Below are positions 1-8,660 of a stretch of DNA of 64,000 nucleotides, one piece after another. The notes under the pieces are model-generated. The model was given only the letters and a program-made list of their open reading frames with translations. It had not been told where the DNA came from and searched no databases. How positions within the stretch are numbered: the first letter of the stretch is position 1; every line of letters begins with the position of its first letter. The translations under genes and the position numbers were made by a program. Source of the DNA: Streptomyces sp. NBC_00239 (lineage in GTDB: Bacteria; Actinomycetota; Actinomycetes; Streptomycetales; Streptomycetaceae); the NCBI RefSeq assembly GCF_036194065.1, contig NZ_CP108095.1:3100001-3164000 (forward strand). Reading direction: 5' to 3'.

Positions 1-480
1 GCGGTGTTCGCGGCGCCCGCCAAAGGCAGCCCGCGCGGTGTGGACGCCGGCCGGATCTACCAGCTCAAGCGCGAGGTACTGGAGTTCAAGCGGGCGGTGG
101 CGCCGCTCCAGCGGCCGATGGAGCTGCTCAGCGAGCGGCCGATGCGGCTGGTGGACCCGGAGGTCCAGAAGTACTTCCGGGACGTCGCCGACCACCTGGC
201 GCGGGTGCACGAGCAGGTCGTCGGCTTCGACGAGCTCCTGAACTCGATCCTCCAGGCCAACCTGGCGCAGGCGACGGTCGCGCAGAACGAGGACATGCGC
301 AAGATCACCTCCTGGGCCGGCATCATCGCCGTACCGACCATGATCTGCGGCGTGTACGGGATGAACTTCGAGCACATGCCGGAGCTGCACTGGCGGTACG
401 GCTATCCGCTGGTGATGTGCTCGATCGTCGGCATCTGCTTCACGATCCACCGCGCGCTGCGCCGCAACGGCTGGCTGTAG
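1..480 (+). CDS. corA: CorA family divalent metal transporter, C-terminal part
   Basis: The reading frame is open from the first base, so only about the last 160 residues of a CorA Mg2+/Co2+ channel (usually about 320-370 residues) lie in the window. The fragment holds the end of the long stalk helix and the two C-terminal membrane helices. The family signature Gly-Met-Asn is at bases 358-366 within YGMNF, at the end of the first helix; it lines the pore mouth in known CorA structures. The protein ends in a short basic tail (RRNGWL), as is usual for CorA. It acts in the cytoplasmic membrane as a homopentamer. Downstream genes at 2061 and 3322 also belong to magnesium-related families, and the grouping matches the corA-MgtE-DUF1003-mrp order known in mycobacteria. 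The true start is outside the window. Confidence 0.93.
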   Translation, partial: AVFAAPAKGSPRGVDAGRIYQLKREVLEFKRAVAPLQRPMELLSERPMRLVDPEVQKYFRDVADHLARVHEQVVGFDELLNSILQANLAQATVAQNEDMRKITSWAGIIAVPTMICGVYGMNFEHMPELHWRYGYPLVMCSIVGICFTIHRALRRNGWL

Positions 481-515
481 GGGAAGCGCCCGCGGGGGCC
501 GTGCGGGCTCCCGTC

Positions 516-521
516 TACTCT
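516..521 (+). promoter_or_regulatory. -10 box TACTCT of a probable leaderless promoter
   Basis: TACTCT fits the actinobacterial TANNNT -10 consensus and ends six bases before the ATG at 528. There is no Shine-Dalgarno sequence in between, so the transcript probably begins at or next to the start codon. Inferred from spacing only. Confidence 0.5.
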
Positions 522-527
522 GTGCGC

Positions 528-1037
528 ATGACTCTCAGCACGCTCGAACTGGCCCTCGTCGAGGAGGCCGCGAAGAAGTCCGGCCTCATCTGGGTCCGGG
601 GCACCGGGCCCGACCGCGGGCTGTGGCACGCCTGGCTGGAAGGCGCCGCGCACGTGCTGGGTGACGGTCCGGGCGAGCAGCCCTTCCCGGGGCTCTCCGA
701 CGGCGGCACCGCCGAGGTGACCGTGCGCAGCAAGGACAAGGGCGGCCGGCTGGTGTCGTGGACGGCGTCCGTCACGGAGCTGGCCCCGTCCTCGCAGGCG
801 TGGGAGGCGGCCGTCGCCGAGCTGAAGGGCAAGCGGCTGAACGCGCCCGACTCCGAGCAGATGACCGCGCGCTGGGCGCGCGAGTGCCGGCTGCTGCGGC
901 TGGAACCCGTAGCCGTCGTGACGCAGGAGCCGACCGGTTCGCTGGCAGCGGCGCCGCTGCCGTCCCCGGCCACGACCCGGCGGCCCATCCCGGCCGCGCT
1001 CCCCAAGCTGCTCCTCAAGCGCAAGCGCAAGGGCTAG
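528..1037 (+). CDS. conserved hypothetical protein, 169 aa
   Basis: A 169-residue soluble protein without signal peptide or membrane segment. The N-terminal part (MTLSTLELALVEEAAKKSGL) is followed by a domain rich in Trp and charged residues; the C-terminal 40 residues are Pro/Ala-rich and end in a basic stretch (LLKRKRKG), suggesting nucleic acid or membrane-surface contact, though that is only a guess. No catalytic motif is recognised. The ATG at 528 is preferred over an in-frame upstream ATG at 417, which would lie inside the corA frame, because a -10 box sits six bases upstream. It is convergent with the lipoprotein gene that follows. Function unknown. Confidence 0.75.
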   Translation: MTLSTLELALVEEAAKKSGLIWVRGTGPDRGLWHAWLEGAAHVLGDGPGEQPFPGLSDGGTAEVTVRSKDKGGRLVSWTASVTELAPSSQAWEAAVAELKGKRLNAPDSEQMTARWARECRLLRLEPVAVVTQEPTGSLAAAPLPSPATTRRPIPAALPKLLLKRKRKG

Positions 1038-1064
1038 CACGAGGGCCGGTGGGCTGCGGTCGGC

Positions 1065-1868
1065 CTAGTCGCGGGACGGGAGCTGGGGGCCGTAGTCCAC
1101 GGTCTGGTCCTCCGGCGGGGCCTCCAGCGCGAAGGGCTTGCCCCAGTCCTTGAGCTCCACCACTCCGGCGCCGCCGGCCCGTTCCAGCCGGAGCGGGTAC
1201 GGGGTGCCCGCGAGGGAGACGTCGAGGCGGCCGCCGCGGCCCTCGTCGGCGGTGACCTCGATGGTCCGCACCACGCCGACCTTCCGGTACGCGCCCTTCT
1301 CCAGTTTGCCGTTCAGCCCCAGCAGCCCGTCGAGCAGCACGTCCATCTCGGTGAACCCGCGCAGCTGCTTGTACGAGGAGTCGCCCGCGGGCACCTTCAC
1401 GAACTTGTCGCCGAGCTTGTCGGCCGCGCTCTCTCCGTCCTCGGACTCCCCGGACCCGTCCGGCCCGTCGGACTCCCCCGGCCGGGGTGACGCGGACGCG
1501 TTGGCCGCCGGCTTGCGGCCCCAGAACGCGGCGTCCGCCTTCAGGTAGAGCTCGTCACCCACCCGGAGCAGCTCGAAGGTGCTGCCCGTCGTCCTCACCT
1601 CGCCCGCGGCGCCGTCCGACTTCAGGCGCATGTCGAGGGTGAAGGTCTTCCCGCCGCTGACCACCGTGCCGGAGAGCCGTACCGCGTCGGCCGCGGTCGC
1701 CGCGGCCCGCGCCTTGTCCTCGATCTGGTCGGCCGACAGCTTGCCCACGCCGTTGGTGCCCTCGTCGGGGTCCTCCCCGCAGCCCGTGACGGCCACGGTC
1801 AGCCCGGCGCACAGCGCGCCGACGACAGCGGCCCTGCGGAGGCGGGCGGCCGGGGGGAACACGATCAC
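1065..1868 (-). CDS. secreted lipoprotein, LprG/LppX-like
   Basis: The protein begins with a basic N-region, a hydrophobic stretch and a lipobox ending AVTGC, so Cys is lipidated near residue 31 and the mature protein sits on the outer face of the membrane. The mature part of about 235 residues has the layout of the LppX/LprA/LprG family: repeated beta-strand phrases such as LSGTVVSGGKTFTLDMRL, an acidic Ser/Glu/Asp-rich loop near residues 125-150, and a C-terminal half ending YGPQLPSRD. Mycobacterial members carry lipids or glycolipids across the envelope; that role is family knowledge and not shown here. The GTG start has a GAGAGG ribosome site upstream. Monocistronic, divergent from the MgtE-like gene at 2061. 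Confidence 0.75.
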   Translation of the reverse strand: MIVFPPAARLRRAAVVGALCAGLTVAVTGCGEDPDEGTNGVGKLSADQIEDKARAAATAADAVRLSGTVVSGGKTFTLDMRLKSDGAAGEVRTTGSTFELLRVGDELYLKADAAFWGRKPAANASASPRPGESDGPDGSGESEDGESAADKLGDKFVKVPAGDSSYKQLRGFTEMDVLLDGLLGLNGKLEKGAYRKVGVVRTIEVTADEGRGGRLDVSLAGTPYPLRLERAGGAGVVELKDWGKPFALEAPPEDQTVDYGPQLPSRD

Positions 1869-2060
1869 GGGCGGGCTGCCTCTCGTCTGGGCTCGGTGCA
1901 GCAGGCAGCGTACCCGGGCCCGGCGGGTCCGACCGGCGGCAGGTGCCGTGCCCGCGGTCCGTGCGCGCCCCCGACGGGCGCCCCCACCAGCGCGGTTCGC
2001 CGGGCCACGGGCTAGCCTGGGAGCCGGACGAGGCGAAACGGTTCACGAGGAGGCGCACGA

Positions 2061-3332
2061 ATGGCAGCTGGCGCCCCCCGGATCTTCGTCTCGCACCTGT
2101 CCGGAGTGCCCGTGTTCGACCCGAACGGCGACCAGGTCGGCCGAGTCCGGGACCTGGTCGCGATGCTCCGCGTGGGCGGCCGCCCGCCGCGGCTGCTGGG
2201 CCTGGTCGTCGAGGTGGTCAGCCGCCGCCGGATCTTCCTCCCCATGACCCGGGTGACGGGCGTCGAGTCCGGCCAGGTCATCACCACCGGTGTCGTCAAC
2301 ATGCGGCGCTTCGAGCAGCGCCCCACCGAACGGCTCGTCCTCGGCGAACTCCTCGACCGGCGGGTCCGCCTGGTCGGCAACGACGAAGAGGTCACCGTCC
2401 TCGACGTGGCGATCCAGCAGCTGCCCGCCCGCCGCGACTGGGAGATCGACCGGATCTTCGTGCGCAAGGGCAAGGGCGGGGCGCTGCGCCGCCGCGGCGA
2501 GACCCTGACCGTCGAGTGGTCCGCGGTGACCGGCTTCTCGCTGGAGGAGCACGGGCAGGGCGCCGAGAGCCTGGTGGCGACCTTCGAGCAGATGCGCCCG
2601 GCCGACCTCGCGAACGTCCTGCACCACCTGACGCCCAAGCGGCGCGCCGAGGTGGCCAACGCCCTCGACGACGACCGGCTCGCGGACGTCCTGGAGGAGC
2701 TGCCCGAGGACGACCAGATCGAGATCATCGGCAAGCTGAAGGAGGAGCGCGCCGCCGACGTCCTGGAGGCCATGGACCCGGACGACGCGGCGGACCTGCT
2801 CTCCGAGCTGCCCGAGGACGACCAGGAGCGGCTGCTGACGCTGATGCAGCCGGACGACGCCGCCGACGTGCGGCGGCTGCTCTCGTACGAGGAGCGCACC
2901 GCGGGCGGTCTGATGACGACCGAGCCGATCGTGCTGCGCCCGGACGCGACCGTCGCGGACGCGCTGGCGCGGGTGCGGCAGGCCGACCTGTCGCCGGCGC
3001 TGGCCGCGCAGGTGTACGTGTGCCGGCCGCCGGACGAGACGCCGACCGGCAAGTACCTGGGCACCGTGCACTTCCAGCGGCTGCTGCGCGACCCGCCGTT
3101 CACGCTGGTCAGCTCGATCGTGGACACCGACCTGCCGCCGCTGCGGCCGGACGCCTCGCTGCCCGTGGTGACGAGCTACCTCGCCGCGTACAACATGGTG
3201 GCGGTGCCGGTCGTCGACGAGAGCGGCTCGCTGCTGGGCGCGGTGACCGTGGACGACGTGCTCGACCACCTGCTGCCGGACGACTGGCGCGAGACGGACT
3301 TCCACGCCGAGGAGGCCGTACGTGGGCACTGA
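2061..3332 (+). CDS. MgtE N-terminal domain / CBS domain protein without channel domain
   Basis: The 423 residues contain a PRC-barrel-like front part (about 8-150), the helical MgtE N domain (about 185-285, with repeated phrases such as VLEELPEDDQIEIIGKL and LLSELPEDDQERLL) and a CBS pair (about 290-405, including AYNMVAVPVVDESGSLLGAVTVDDVLDHLLP). In true MgtE channels these cytoplasmic domains sense Mg2+ and gate five C-terminal membrane helices; here the protein stops after the CBS pair and has no membrane segment. It may be a soluble Mg or nucleotide sensor for a separate channel, possibly the neighbouring CorA. A GAGGAGG ribosome site precedes the ATG. Its end overlaps the next gene by 11 bases, implying translational coupling to the DUF1003 protein. 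Confidence 0.88.
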   Translation: MAAGAPRIFVSHLSGVPVFDPNGDQVGRVRDLVAMLRVGGRPPRLLGLVVEVVSRRRIFLPMTRVTGVESGQVITTGVVNMRRFEQRPTERLVLGELLDRRVRLVGNDEEVTVLDVAIQQLPARRDWEIDRIFVRKGKGGALRRRGETLTVEWSAVTGFSLEEHGQGAESLVATFEQMRPADLANVLHHLTPKRRAEVANALDDDRLADVLEELPEDDQIEIIGKLKEERAADVLEAMDPDDAADLLSELPEDDQERLLTLMQPDDAADVRRLLSYEERTAGGLMTTEPIVLRPDATVADALARVRQADLSPALAAQVYVCRPPDETPTGKYLGTVHFQRLLRDPPFTLVSSIVDTDLPPLRPDASLPVVTSYLAAYNMVAVPVVDESGSLLGAVTVDDVLDHLLPDDWRETDFHAEEAVRGH

Positions 3333-4005
3333 GCGCGGCAGACGGGAGCAGGGCCGGGACCAGCCGCGCGAGCCGCGGCTGGCGAACCGGCTGGAGGAGC
3401 TGGCCGAGCGGGCCCGGGAGCGGGTCGAGCGCTCGGAGCGCGCGGACCGCGGGGAACGCGCCGAACGCGGCAAGGCCTCCGCCACCGGTTCGAGCGCGCT
3501 GTCGCGCTCGCGGGTGCGCCTGGACCTGCCGAAGGCGCCGCGGCGCGGGCTGCTGCCCGAGTACGACCCGGAGGCGTTCGGGCGCACCTCGGAGAAGATC
3601 GCGCGGTTCCTCGGCACCGGACGGTTCATCGTCTGGATGACGATGGTCATCATCGTCTGGGTGCTGTGGAACATCTTCGCGCCGGCCGCGGTGCGCTTCG
3701 ACGAGTACCCGTTCATCTTCCTGACCCTGGCGCTGTCGCTGCAGGCCTCGTACGCGGCGCCGCTGATCCTGCTCGCGCAGAACCGGCAGGACGACCGGGA
3801 CCGCGTCAACCTGGAGCAGGACCGCAAGCAGAACGAGCGCTCGATCGCCGACACCGAGTACCTGACGCGGGAGATCGCGGCGCTGCGGATGGGTCTGGGC
3901 GAGGTCGCCACGCGCGACTGGATCCGCTCCGAGTTCCAGGACCTGATCAAGGAGATGGACGAGCGGCGGCTATTCCCGCACGAGAGTGACGAAGGCGACC
4001 GCTGA
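3322..4005 (+). CDS. DUF1003 family membrane protein
   Basis: A 227-residue protein. The first 90 residues are highly charged, rich in Arg and Glu and probably coiled (LANRLEELAERARERVERSE). The DUF1003 core follows, with two membrane helices (about 102-121, FIVWMTMVIIVWVLWNIFAP, and 132-151) and the family phrase SYAAPLILLAQNRQDDRDR, then a long amphipathic C-terminal helix. The GTG start lies inside the last codons of the MgtE-N/CBS gene (11-base overlap), so the two are probably made together. The same pair occurs side by side in mycobacteria. Biochemical role unknown; a regulatory or structural partner in Mg homeostasis is an inference from location. Confidence 0.85.
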   Translation: MGTERGRREQGRDQPREPRLANRLEELAERARERVERSERADRGERAERGKASATGSSALSRSRVRLDLPKAPRRGLLPEYDPEAFGRTSEKIARFLGTGRFIVWMTMVIIVWVLWNIFAPAAVRFDEYPFIFLTLALSLQASYAAPLILLAQNRQDDRDRVNLEQDRKQNERSIADTEYLTREIAALRMGLGEVATRDWIRSEFQDLIKEMDERRLFPHESDEGDR

Positions 4006-4035
4006 CGGGCTTACCCGGGGCGTGCTACCGAGCCG

Positions 4036-4041
4036 TACCAT
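4036..4041 (+). promoter_or_regulatory. -10 box TACCAT of a probable leaderless promoter for mrp
   Basis: TACCAT ends six bases before the ATG at 4048 and no ribosome site is visible before the start, which suggests a leaderless transcript. No convincing -35 element is seen. Confidence 0.45.
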
Positions 4042-4047
4042 CGGGTC

Positions 4048-5208
4048 ATGGCTACCGACACACCCTCCGCCGCCGTGCCCGAGCAGGACGCGATCCTGGA
4101 CGCGCTGGCGACGGTCAACGACCCCGAGATCAACCGGCCGATCACCGAACTCGGCATGGTCAAATCGGTGGAGATCGGCGACGGCGGCGCGGTCGCCGTC
4201 ACGGTCTACCTGACGGTGTCGGGCTGCCCCATGCGCGAGACCATCACGAAGAACGTCAGCGAGGCGGTCCTGCGGGTCGCCGGCGTCACCTCCGTCGAGG
4301 TCACGCTGGACGTGATGAGCGACGAGCAGCGCAAGGAGCTGGCGGCGTCGCTGCGCGGCGGCACCGCCGAGCGCGAGGTGCCGTTCGCCAAGCCCGGCTC
4401 GCTGACCCGCGTGTACGCGGTCGCCTCCGGCAAGGGCGGGGTCGGCAAGTCCTCGGTCACCGTCAACCTGGCCGCGGCGATGGCCGCGGACGGCCTGAAG
4501 GTCGGCGTCGTGGACGCGGACATCTACGGTCACAGCGTGCCGCGGATGCTCGGCGTGGAGGGCAAGCCCACCCAGGTCGAGAACATGATCATGCCGCCGT
4601 CGGCGAACGGCGTGAAGGTGATCTCCATCGGCATGTTCACCCCGGGCAACGCGCCGGTGGTGTGGCGCGGTCCGATGCTGCACCGGGCGCTCCAGCAGTT
4701 CCTCGCGGACGTGTTCTGGGGCGACCTCGACGTGCTCCTGCTCGACCTGCCGCCGGGCACCGGCGACATCGCGATCTCGGTGGCGCAGCTGGTGCCGAAC
4801 GCCGAGATCCTGGTCGTCACCACCCCGCAGCAGGCGGCGGCCGAGGTCGCCGAGCGGGCCGGCTCGATCGCCGTGCAGACCCACCAGAAGATCGTCGGCG
4901 TCGTGGAGAACATGTCCGGGCTGCCGTGTCCGCACTGCGACGAGATGGTCGACGTGTTCGGCAGCGGTGGCGGGCAGCAGGTCGCGGACGGTCTGACGCG
5001 GACCACCGGGGCGACCGTGCCGGTGCTGGGGCAGATCCCGATCGACGTGCGGCTGCGTGAGGGCGGCGACAACGGGCGGCCCGTGGTCCTGGCGGACCCC
5101 GACTCCCCGGCCGGCTCCGCGCTGCGCGCGATCGCGGGCAAGCTGGGCGGCCGCTCCCGAGGCCTCTCGGGCATGTCCCTGGGCATCACCCCCCGCAACA
5201 AGTTCTGA
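4048..5208 (+). CDS. mrp: Mrp/NBP35 family Fe-S cluster carrier ATPase
   Basis: A 386-residue protein. Residues 1-90 form a MIP18/DUF59 domain with SGCPMRE near residue 59, followed by the Mrp P-loop ATPase. The deviant Walker A (GKGGVGKS) starts at residue 128, and the switch II region reads LLLDLPPGTGD. A CxxC pair (LPCPHC, residues 294 and 297) provides the bridging ligands for an Fe-S cluster in the dimer. The family binds and delivers Fe-S clusters to apo-enzymes in the cytoplasm. The Fe-S enzymes in this window (ferredoxin at 20651, SdhB at 58461) are plausible clients but not specifically linked. The gene has its own promoter and is followed by an intergenic repeat block. Confidence 0.93.
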   Translation: MATDTPSAAVPEQDAILDALATVNDPEINRPITELGMVKSVEIGDGGAVAVTVYLTVSGCPMRETITKNVSEAVLRVAGVTSVEVTLDVMSDEQRKELAASLRGGTAEREVPFAKPGSLTRVYAVASGKGGVGKSSVTVNLAAAMAADGLKVGVVDADIYGHSVPRMLGVEGKPTQVENMIMPPSANGVKVISIGMFTPGNAPVVWRGPMLHRALQQFLADVFWGDLDVLLLDLPPGTGDIAISVAQLVPNAEILVVTTPQQAAAEVAERAGSIAVQTHQKIVGVVENMSGLPCPHCDEMVDVFGSGGGQQVADGLTRTTGATVPVLGQIPIDVRLREGGDNGRPVVLADPDSPAGSALRAIAGKLGGRSRGLSGMSLGITPRNKF

Positions 5209-5584
5209 CCCCGAGCCCACCGGCGCCCCGCGACGCGCCCCCGGCCCCGTTGGGGCCCTGGGGCGGGCCCGCCGGGGCCCACCTCAGCCCCGCCGATGCC
5301 CTGGGCGCAATCACCCAGCCCCGCTGGCGCCCTGGGCACAACACCCGGCCGCGCCGGTGCCCTGGGCGCAACCCCCAGCCTTGCCGACGCTGCGGGCGCG
5401 AAATTCAGCCTCGCCGGCGTTTGAGGCGCGGGGTTTGGGGCGGAGCCCCAAGACCAACCCGGCTGGCGCCGGGCACCGGGCTCCGCCCGGACCCGCTCCT
5501 CAAACGCCGGAGGGGCTGAGGGGTGCGCGGGGTTGCCGCACGGGCTGGGGGTTGCCGCCGGGGCAGCCGGCGAGGGGGTGCGGG
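5209..5584. repeat. GC-rich intergenic repeat block R1
   Basis: About 375 bases between mrp and the minus-strand gene at 5585. The first half (about 5270-5400) holds degenerate tandem units of roughly 31-33 bases with a CAGCCCCGCCGG-like core followed by GGGCGCAA. The second half is a large imperfect inverted repeat: CAGCCTCGCCGGCGTTTGAGG near 5404 pairs with CCTCAAACGCCGGAGGGGCTG ending near 5519. Small stem-loops with GGA or TCC loops lie between the arms (GGGGCGGAGCCCC near 5440). The same family recurs at 17.7, 22.9, 31.7 and 59.25 kb. No coding signal is seen. Confidence 0.85.
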
Positions 5585-6436
5585 TCACTCGTAGGCGGTG
5601 ACGTCCTTGAGTTCGCTGAAGGCCAGGCCGTACGCGCTCATGCCCCGCCCGTACGCGCCAAGATGCACGCCACCCCCGGTCGACCCCGCCAGCACCCAGC
5701 CGAACTCGGACTCCCGGTAGTGGAACGGCGTCGGGACGCCGTCGACGGGCAGGGACAGCGAAGCCCAGTCCGGCCCGTCGAGGTCGTCGGCGAGCTCCCA
5801 GGCCGTCTCCGTCTGCTGGTCCAGCCAGTCGCTGCGCAGGCTGTGGTCCATCTGGCCGGGCCAGGTGTAGGCGAGCAGGCCCGAGCCGGCCAGCCAGGCC
5901 GCGGAGGACACCGAGGTCGCCTCCAGGACACCGGTGCCGTCACCGCTGCGCCGGTTGGGGCTGCTGGCGACGGTGATCACGACGGCGAACCGCTCCCGCT
6001 CGGCGCCCGTCGCCTCGCTGCGGACCACCGGCTCGTCGCCGTGGCCCACCGAGCCGTGCTCGACCGTGCCGTCCGCCGCGGTGCCGACCTGCATCAGCCA
6101 GCGGGGCCCGGTGAACGCCTCGTCGAGCCCGTACCAGGGGAAGGCCGCCCGCAGGTAGCCGTCCACCGTGCGGCGGGCCGCCGGGACCGCGGGCGGCGCC
6201 ACCGGCTCTTCAGCGGCGCCGCCGGGCTCCGGCGCCGCCACCTGGCTCTGGGTCTCGGGCTGCGTCTGCGCCTGTGCGTCCTGCGCCCGCAAGGGCCCGG
6301 TATCGGGCTCCGCGCCCTGGGGCGGCGCCCCGTCCGGCGCCTGCGCGGGTGCAGCGGCCTCCTCGCCCGGCTGGATCGCGGGCTGCAGTCCGGGCTGCTG
6401 CCCCGGCTGAACGCCTACCCGGCTCGTCGTCTCCAT
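5585..6436 (-). CDS. hypothetical protein with Pro/Gln/Ala-rich N-terminus
   Basis: A 283-residue protein. The first 85 residues are low-complexity and rich in Pro, Gln, Ala and Glu, probably disordered. The remaining 200 residues form a folded domain starting around VDGYLRAAFPWYGLDEAF, with phrases such as FAVVITVASSPNRR and PVDGVPTPFHYRESEFGWVLAG, which suggest a mixed alpha/beta fold. There is no signal peptide, membrane helix or recognised catalytic motif. It lies upstream of the repeat block and downstream of tatB in the same direction, with a 117-base gap. The same type of protein is common near this locus in streptomycetes as far as I recall, but I cannot assign a function. Confidence 0.7.
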   Translation of the reverse strand: METTSRVGVQPGQQPGLQPAIQPGEEAAAPAQAPDGAPPQGAEPDTGPLRAQDAQAQTQPETQSQVAAPEPGGAAEEPVAPPAVPAARRTVDGYLRAAFPWYGLDEAFTGPRWLMQVGTAADGTVEHGSVGHGDEPVVRSEATGAERERFAVVITVASSPNRRSGDGTGVLEATSVSSAAWLAGSGLLAYTWPGQMDHSLRSDWLDQQTETAWELADDLDGPDWASLSLPVDGVPTPFHYRESEFGWVLAGSTGGGVHLGAYGRGMSAYGLAFSELKDVTAYE

Positions 6437-6553
6437 CAGTCCGGCCGCCTCTCGTTCCGTGGGGTCCGGAGTGGCCCGCCCCCCTCGGGCGTCCTGGATC
6501 CGGACAGATGGAGGATAGCCATCTCACCCCGGCATGCCCGGAAGGTGCGGAAT

Positions 6554-7006
6554 TCAGGTGGCGTCGATGTCGAAGCGGACGCGCTCGTCGACGGCCGGCC
6601 GGGCGGCCTTCTTCACGAGGTCCGGGGCGCCCGCGGCGGCCTGGGCGCTCCCGGCGGAGCCGACCGGCTTCGGGGCGTCGGCGGGCTCGGTGCCGTTGAC
6701 GGCGTCGGCGACGTCGTTCATCTCCTTGCGCAGGTCGAGACTGCTGCGGATCTCCTTGAGATCCTCGTTCTCGGTGAGCTGCTTGCGGAGGAACGTCTTC
6801 GGGTTCAGGTCCTCGAACTCGAAGTCCTTGAACTCCGGGCCGAGTTCGGAGCGGATGTCGTGCTTGGCGCTGTCCGAGAACTCCCGGACCTTGCGGATGA
6901 ACCGGGTCACGTCCTGGATCACCTTGGGCAGCTTGTCCGGGCCGAAGATGAGCACGGCGAGGACGACGAGCGTCACCAGCTCCAGTGCGCCTATGTCATT
7001 GAACAC
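6554..7006 (-). CDS. tatB: Sec-independent protein translocase TatB
   Basis: A 150-residue TatB. It has one N-terminal membrane helix (about residues 7-23, ALELVTLVVLAVLIFGPDKLP) containing the conserved FGPDKLP hinge, then an amphipathic helix (VIQDVTRFIRKVREF) and a charged, poorly ordered tail. TatB with TatC recognises twin-arginine signal peptides in the cytoplasmic membrane and exports folded proteins. The start is GTG. The gene follows htrA on the same strand with a 105-base gap that contains an 8-bp inverted repeat (AAGGTACC at 7046 with GGTACCTT at 7072). The sigma factor, anti-sigma, htrA, tatB order is also that of the mycobacterial sigE locus. Confidence 0.94.
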   Translation of the reverse strand: MFNDIGALELVTLVVLAVLIFGPDKLPKVIQDVTRFIRKVREFSDSAKHDIRSELGPEFKDFEFEDLNPKTFLRKQLTENEDLKEIRSSLDLRKEMNDVADAVNGTEPADAPKPVGSAGSAQAAAGAPDLVKKAARPAVDERVRFDIDAT

Positions 7007-7111
7007 CTTTGCCGCTCCCCGGTTCCGTCAGTGCAGGCCCCGACAAAGGTACCCGGCGCCTGTCGGAGGTCGGTACCTTCCGGGTGGCCCGGCACGGGAT
7101 TCACCCGGGAG

Positions 7112-8551
7112 TCATGATCCGTTGGCCGAGCCGAGTACGAGCTTCACCGTGCGCTCGCGGCCGCCGCGGACCACGGTCAGGGCCAGCGGATCGCCGGGAC
7201 GCTGGGCGCGGATCTTGATGATGAGCTCCTCGGGGGCGTGCACCCGGGTGCCGTCCACCTTGGTGATGACGTCGCCGGGGCGGATGCCCGCCTTGGCCGC
7301 GGGTCCCCCCGGGGTGACCGGCGGCTTGCCGCCGGCGCCCGTCGCGGTGCCGACGCGGGCGCCGTCGCCGGTGTAGTCCATGTCGAGGGTGACGCCGATC
7401 ACGGGGTGGGTGGCGCGGCCGCTGTCGATGAGTTCCTGAGCCACCCGGCGGCCCTGGTTGATCGGGATGGCGAAGCCGAGGCCGATGCTGCCGGACTGGC
7501 GGCCGGCGCCCTCCTCCTCGTCGCCGGAGCCGTCGTCGGCGGAGCGGATGGCGCTGTTGATGCCGATCACCCGGCCGCGGGCGTCCAGGAGCGGGCCGCC
7601 GGAGTTGCCGGGGTTGATGGGCGCGTCGGTCTGGAGGGCGTCGACGTAGCTGATGTCGCTGCCGTCCTCGGCCTTGCCGCCGGCGGTGATGGGGCGCTCC
7701 TTGGCGCTGATGATGCCGGCGGTGACCGTGTTGGACAGCTCGAAGGGGGCGCCGATCGCGACCACCGGGTCGCCGACGCGGACGCCGTCGGAGTTGCCCA
7801 GCGGCAGCGGACGCAGGCCCCTGACGCCCTCGACCTTGACGACGGCGAGGTCGTAGCCGGCGTCCCGGCCGACGATCCTGGCGCTCGCGGTCTCGCCGCC
7901 GCTGAAGGAGACGGTTATCCGGCCGGCCTTCGCCGCGTTGTCCACGACGTGGTTGTTGGTGAGGATGTGGCCCTTGCCGTCGAGGACGAAGCCGGTGCCG
8001 GTGCCGCTGCCCGAGCCGCCCTCGACGTGCAGGGTGACCACGCCGGGCAGGGCGCGGGCGGCGATGCCGGCCACGCCCTGCGGGGCGCGGCCGCGGGCGT
8101 CGTCGGTGTCCGGTGCGGCGAGTTCGAGGGTGGTGCTGCCGGTGCGTTCCAGGTAGACGCCGAGGCCGCCGCCCACTGCGCCGGTGCACAGGGCGAGGAG
8201 GACCGCGCCGGCGATCAGGCCGGCCCGGGGCCTGCGGCGGGCCGCGTGGGCGTCGACGAGGTGCAGCGGGGCGGCCCAGGGGTCGTAGCGGGTGCCGGCC
8301 GCGGCCGCCACCGGGGCGGGCGCGGCCGGCACGGGGAGTGGGGGCTTGCTCCACCAGCTCGGACCGGCCGGCCCGGCGGGCTCGGAGGGCTCGGAGGGCT
8401 CGACAGGTTCGGAAGCGGGCCCGGCGGCGGGACCGGAGGAAGGACCGGCGGGCGACTGCGCGGGCGCGCCCGGGCGGCTCCACCACTGCGGCGCCGGCTC
8501 GGCGCGGGGCCCGGGTACGGACGCCGCATCGGTCGGACGGCCGTCGTTCAT
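7112..8551 (-). CDS. htrA: HtrA/DegP-type membrane-anchored serine protease with PDZ domain
   Basis: A protein of about 479 residues. A long Pro/Ala-rich cytoplasmic N-terminus precedes one membrane helix (AGLIAGAVLLALCTGAVGG, about residues 150-170), an extracellular trypsin-like domain and a C-terminal PDZ domain. The catalytic triad is visible: His in LTNNHVVDN, Asp in YDLAVVKV and Ser in NPGNSGGPLL. An acidic insert (DDGSGDEEEGAG) lies just after the Ser loop. The family degrades misfolded envelope proteins. The ATG at 8551 is chosen because a GGGGGAG ribosome site lies five bases upstream and overlaps the alternative GTG at 8557. Its position beside an ECF sigma/anti-sigma pair suggests envelope-stress control; in mycobacteria the equivalent genes are linked the same way. 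Confidence 0.92.
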   Translation of the reverse strand: MNDGRPTDAASVPGPRAEPAPQWWSRPGAPAQSPAGPSSGPAAGPASEPVEPSEPSEPAGPAGPSWWSKPPLPVPAAPAPVAAAAGTRYDPWAAPLHLVDAHAARRRPRAGLIAGAVLLALCTGAVGGGLGVYLERTGSTTLELAAPDTDDARGRAPQGVAGIAARALPGVVTLHVEGGSGSGTGTGFVLDGKGHILTNNHVVDNAAKAGRITVSFSGGETASARIVGRDAGYDLAVVKVEGVRGLRPLPLGNSDGVRVGDPVVAIGAPFELSNTVTAGIISAKERPITAGGKAEDGSDISYVDALQTDAPINPGNSGGPLLDARGRVIGINSAIRSADDGSGDEEEGAGRQSGSIGLGFAIPINQGRRVAQELIDSGRATHPVIGVTLDMDYTGDGARVGTATGAGGKPPVTPGGPAAKAGIRPGDVITKVDGTRVHAPEELIIKIRAQRPGDPLALTVVRGGRERTVKLVLGSANGS

Positions 8552-8660
8552 GTGCACTCCCCCGGGGGTTCCTCGCGCGCCCCACCGGGCGCCCTCGCCG
8601 AGGATTCAACCAGGTCGCCCGCCACACCGGCAGTACGAGGCGGCCACGGGCCGTACGCAC

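Noticed and set aside
2043..3950. Long minus-strand open frame of 635 codons
   Set aside because: It lies opposite the MgtE-N/CBS and DUF1003 genes, its translation is Arg/Ser-rich as expected for an antisense frame in GC-rich DNA, and no family is recognisable.
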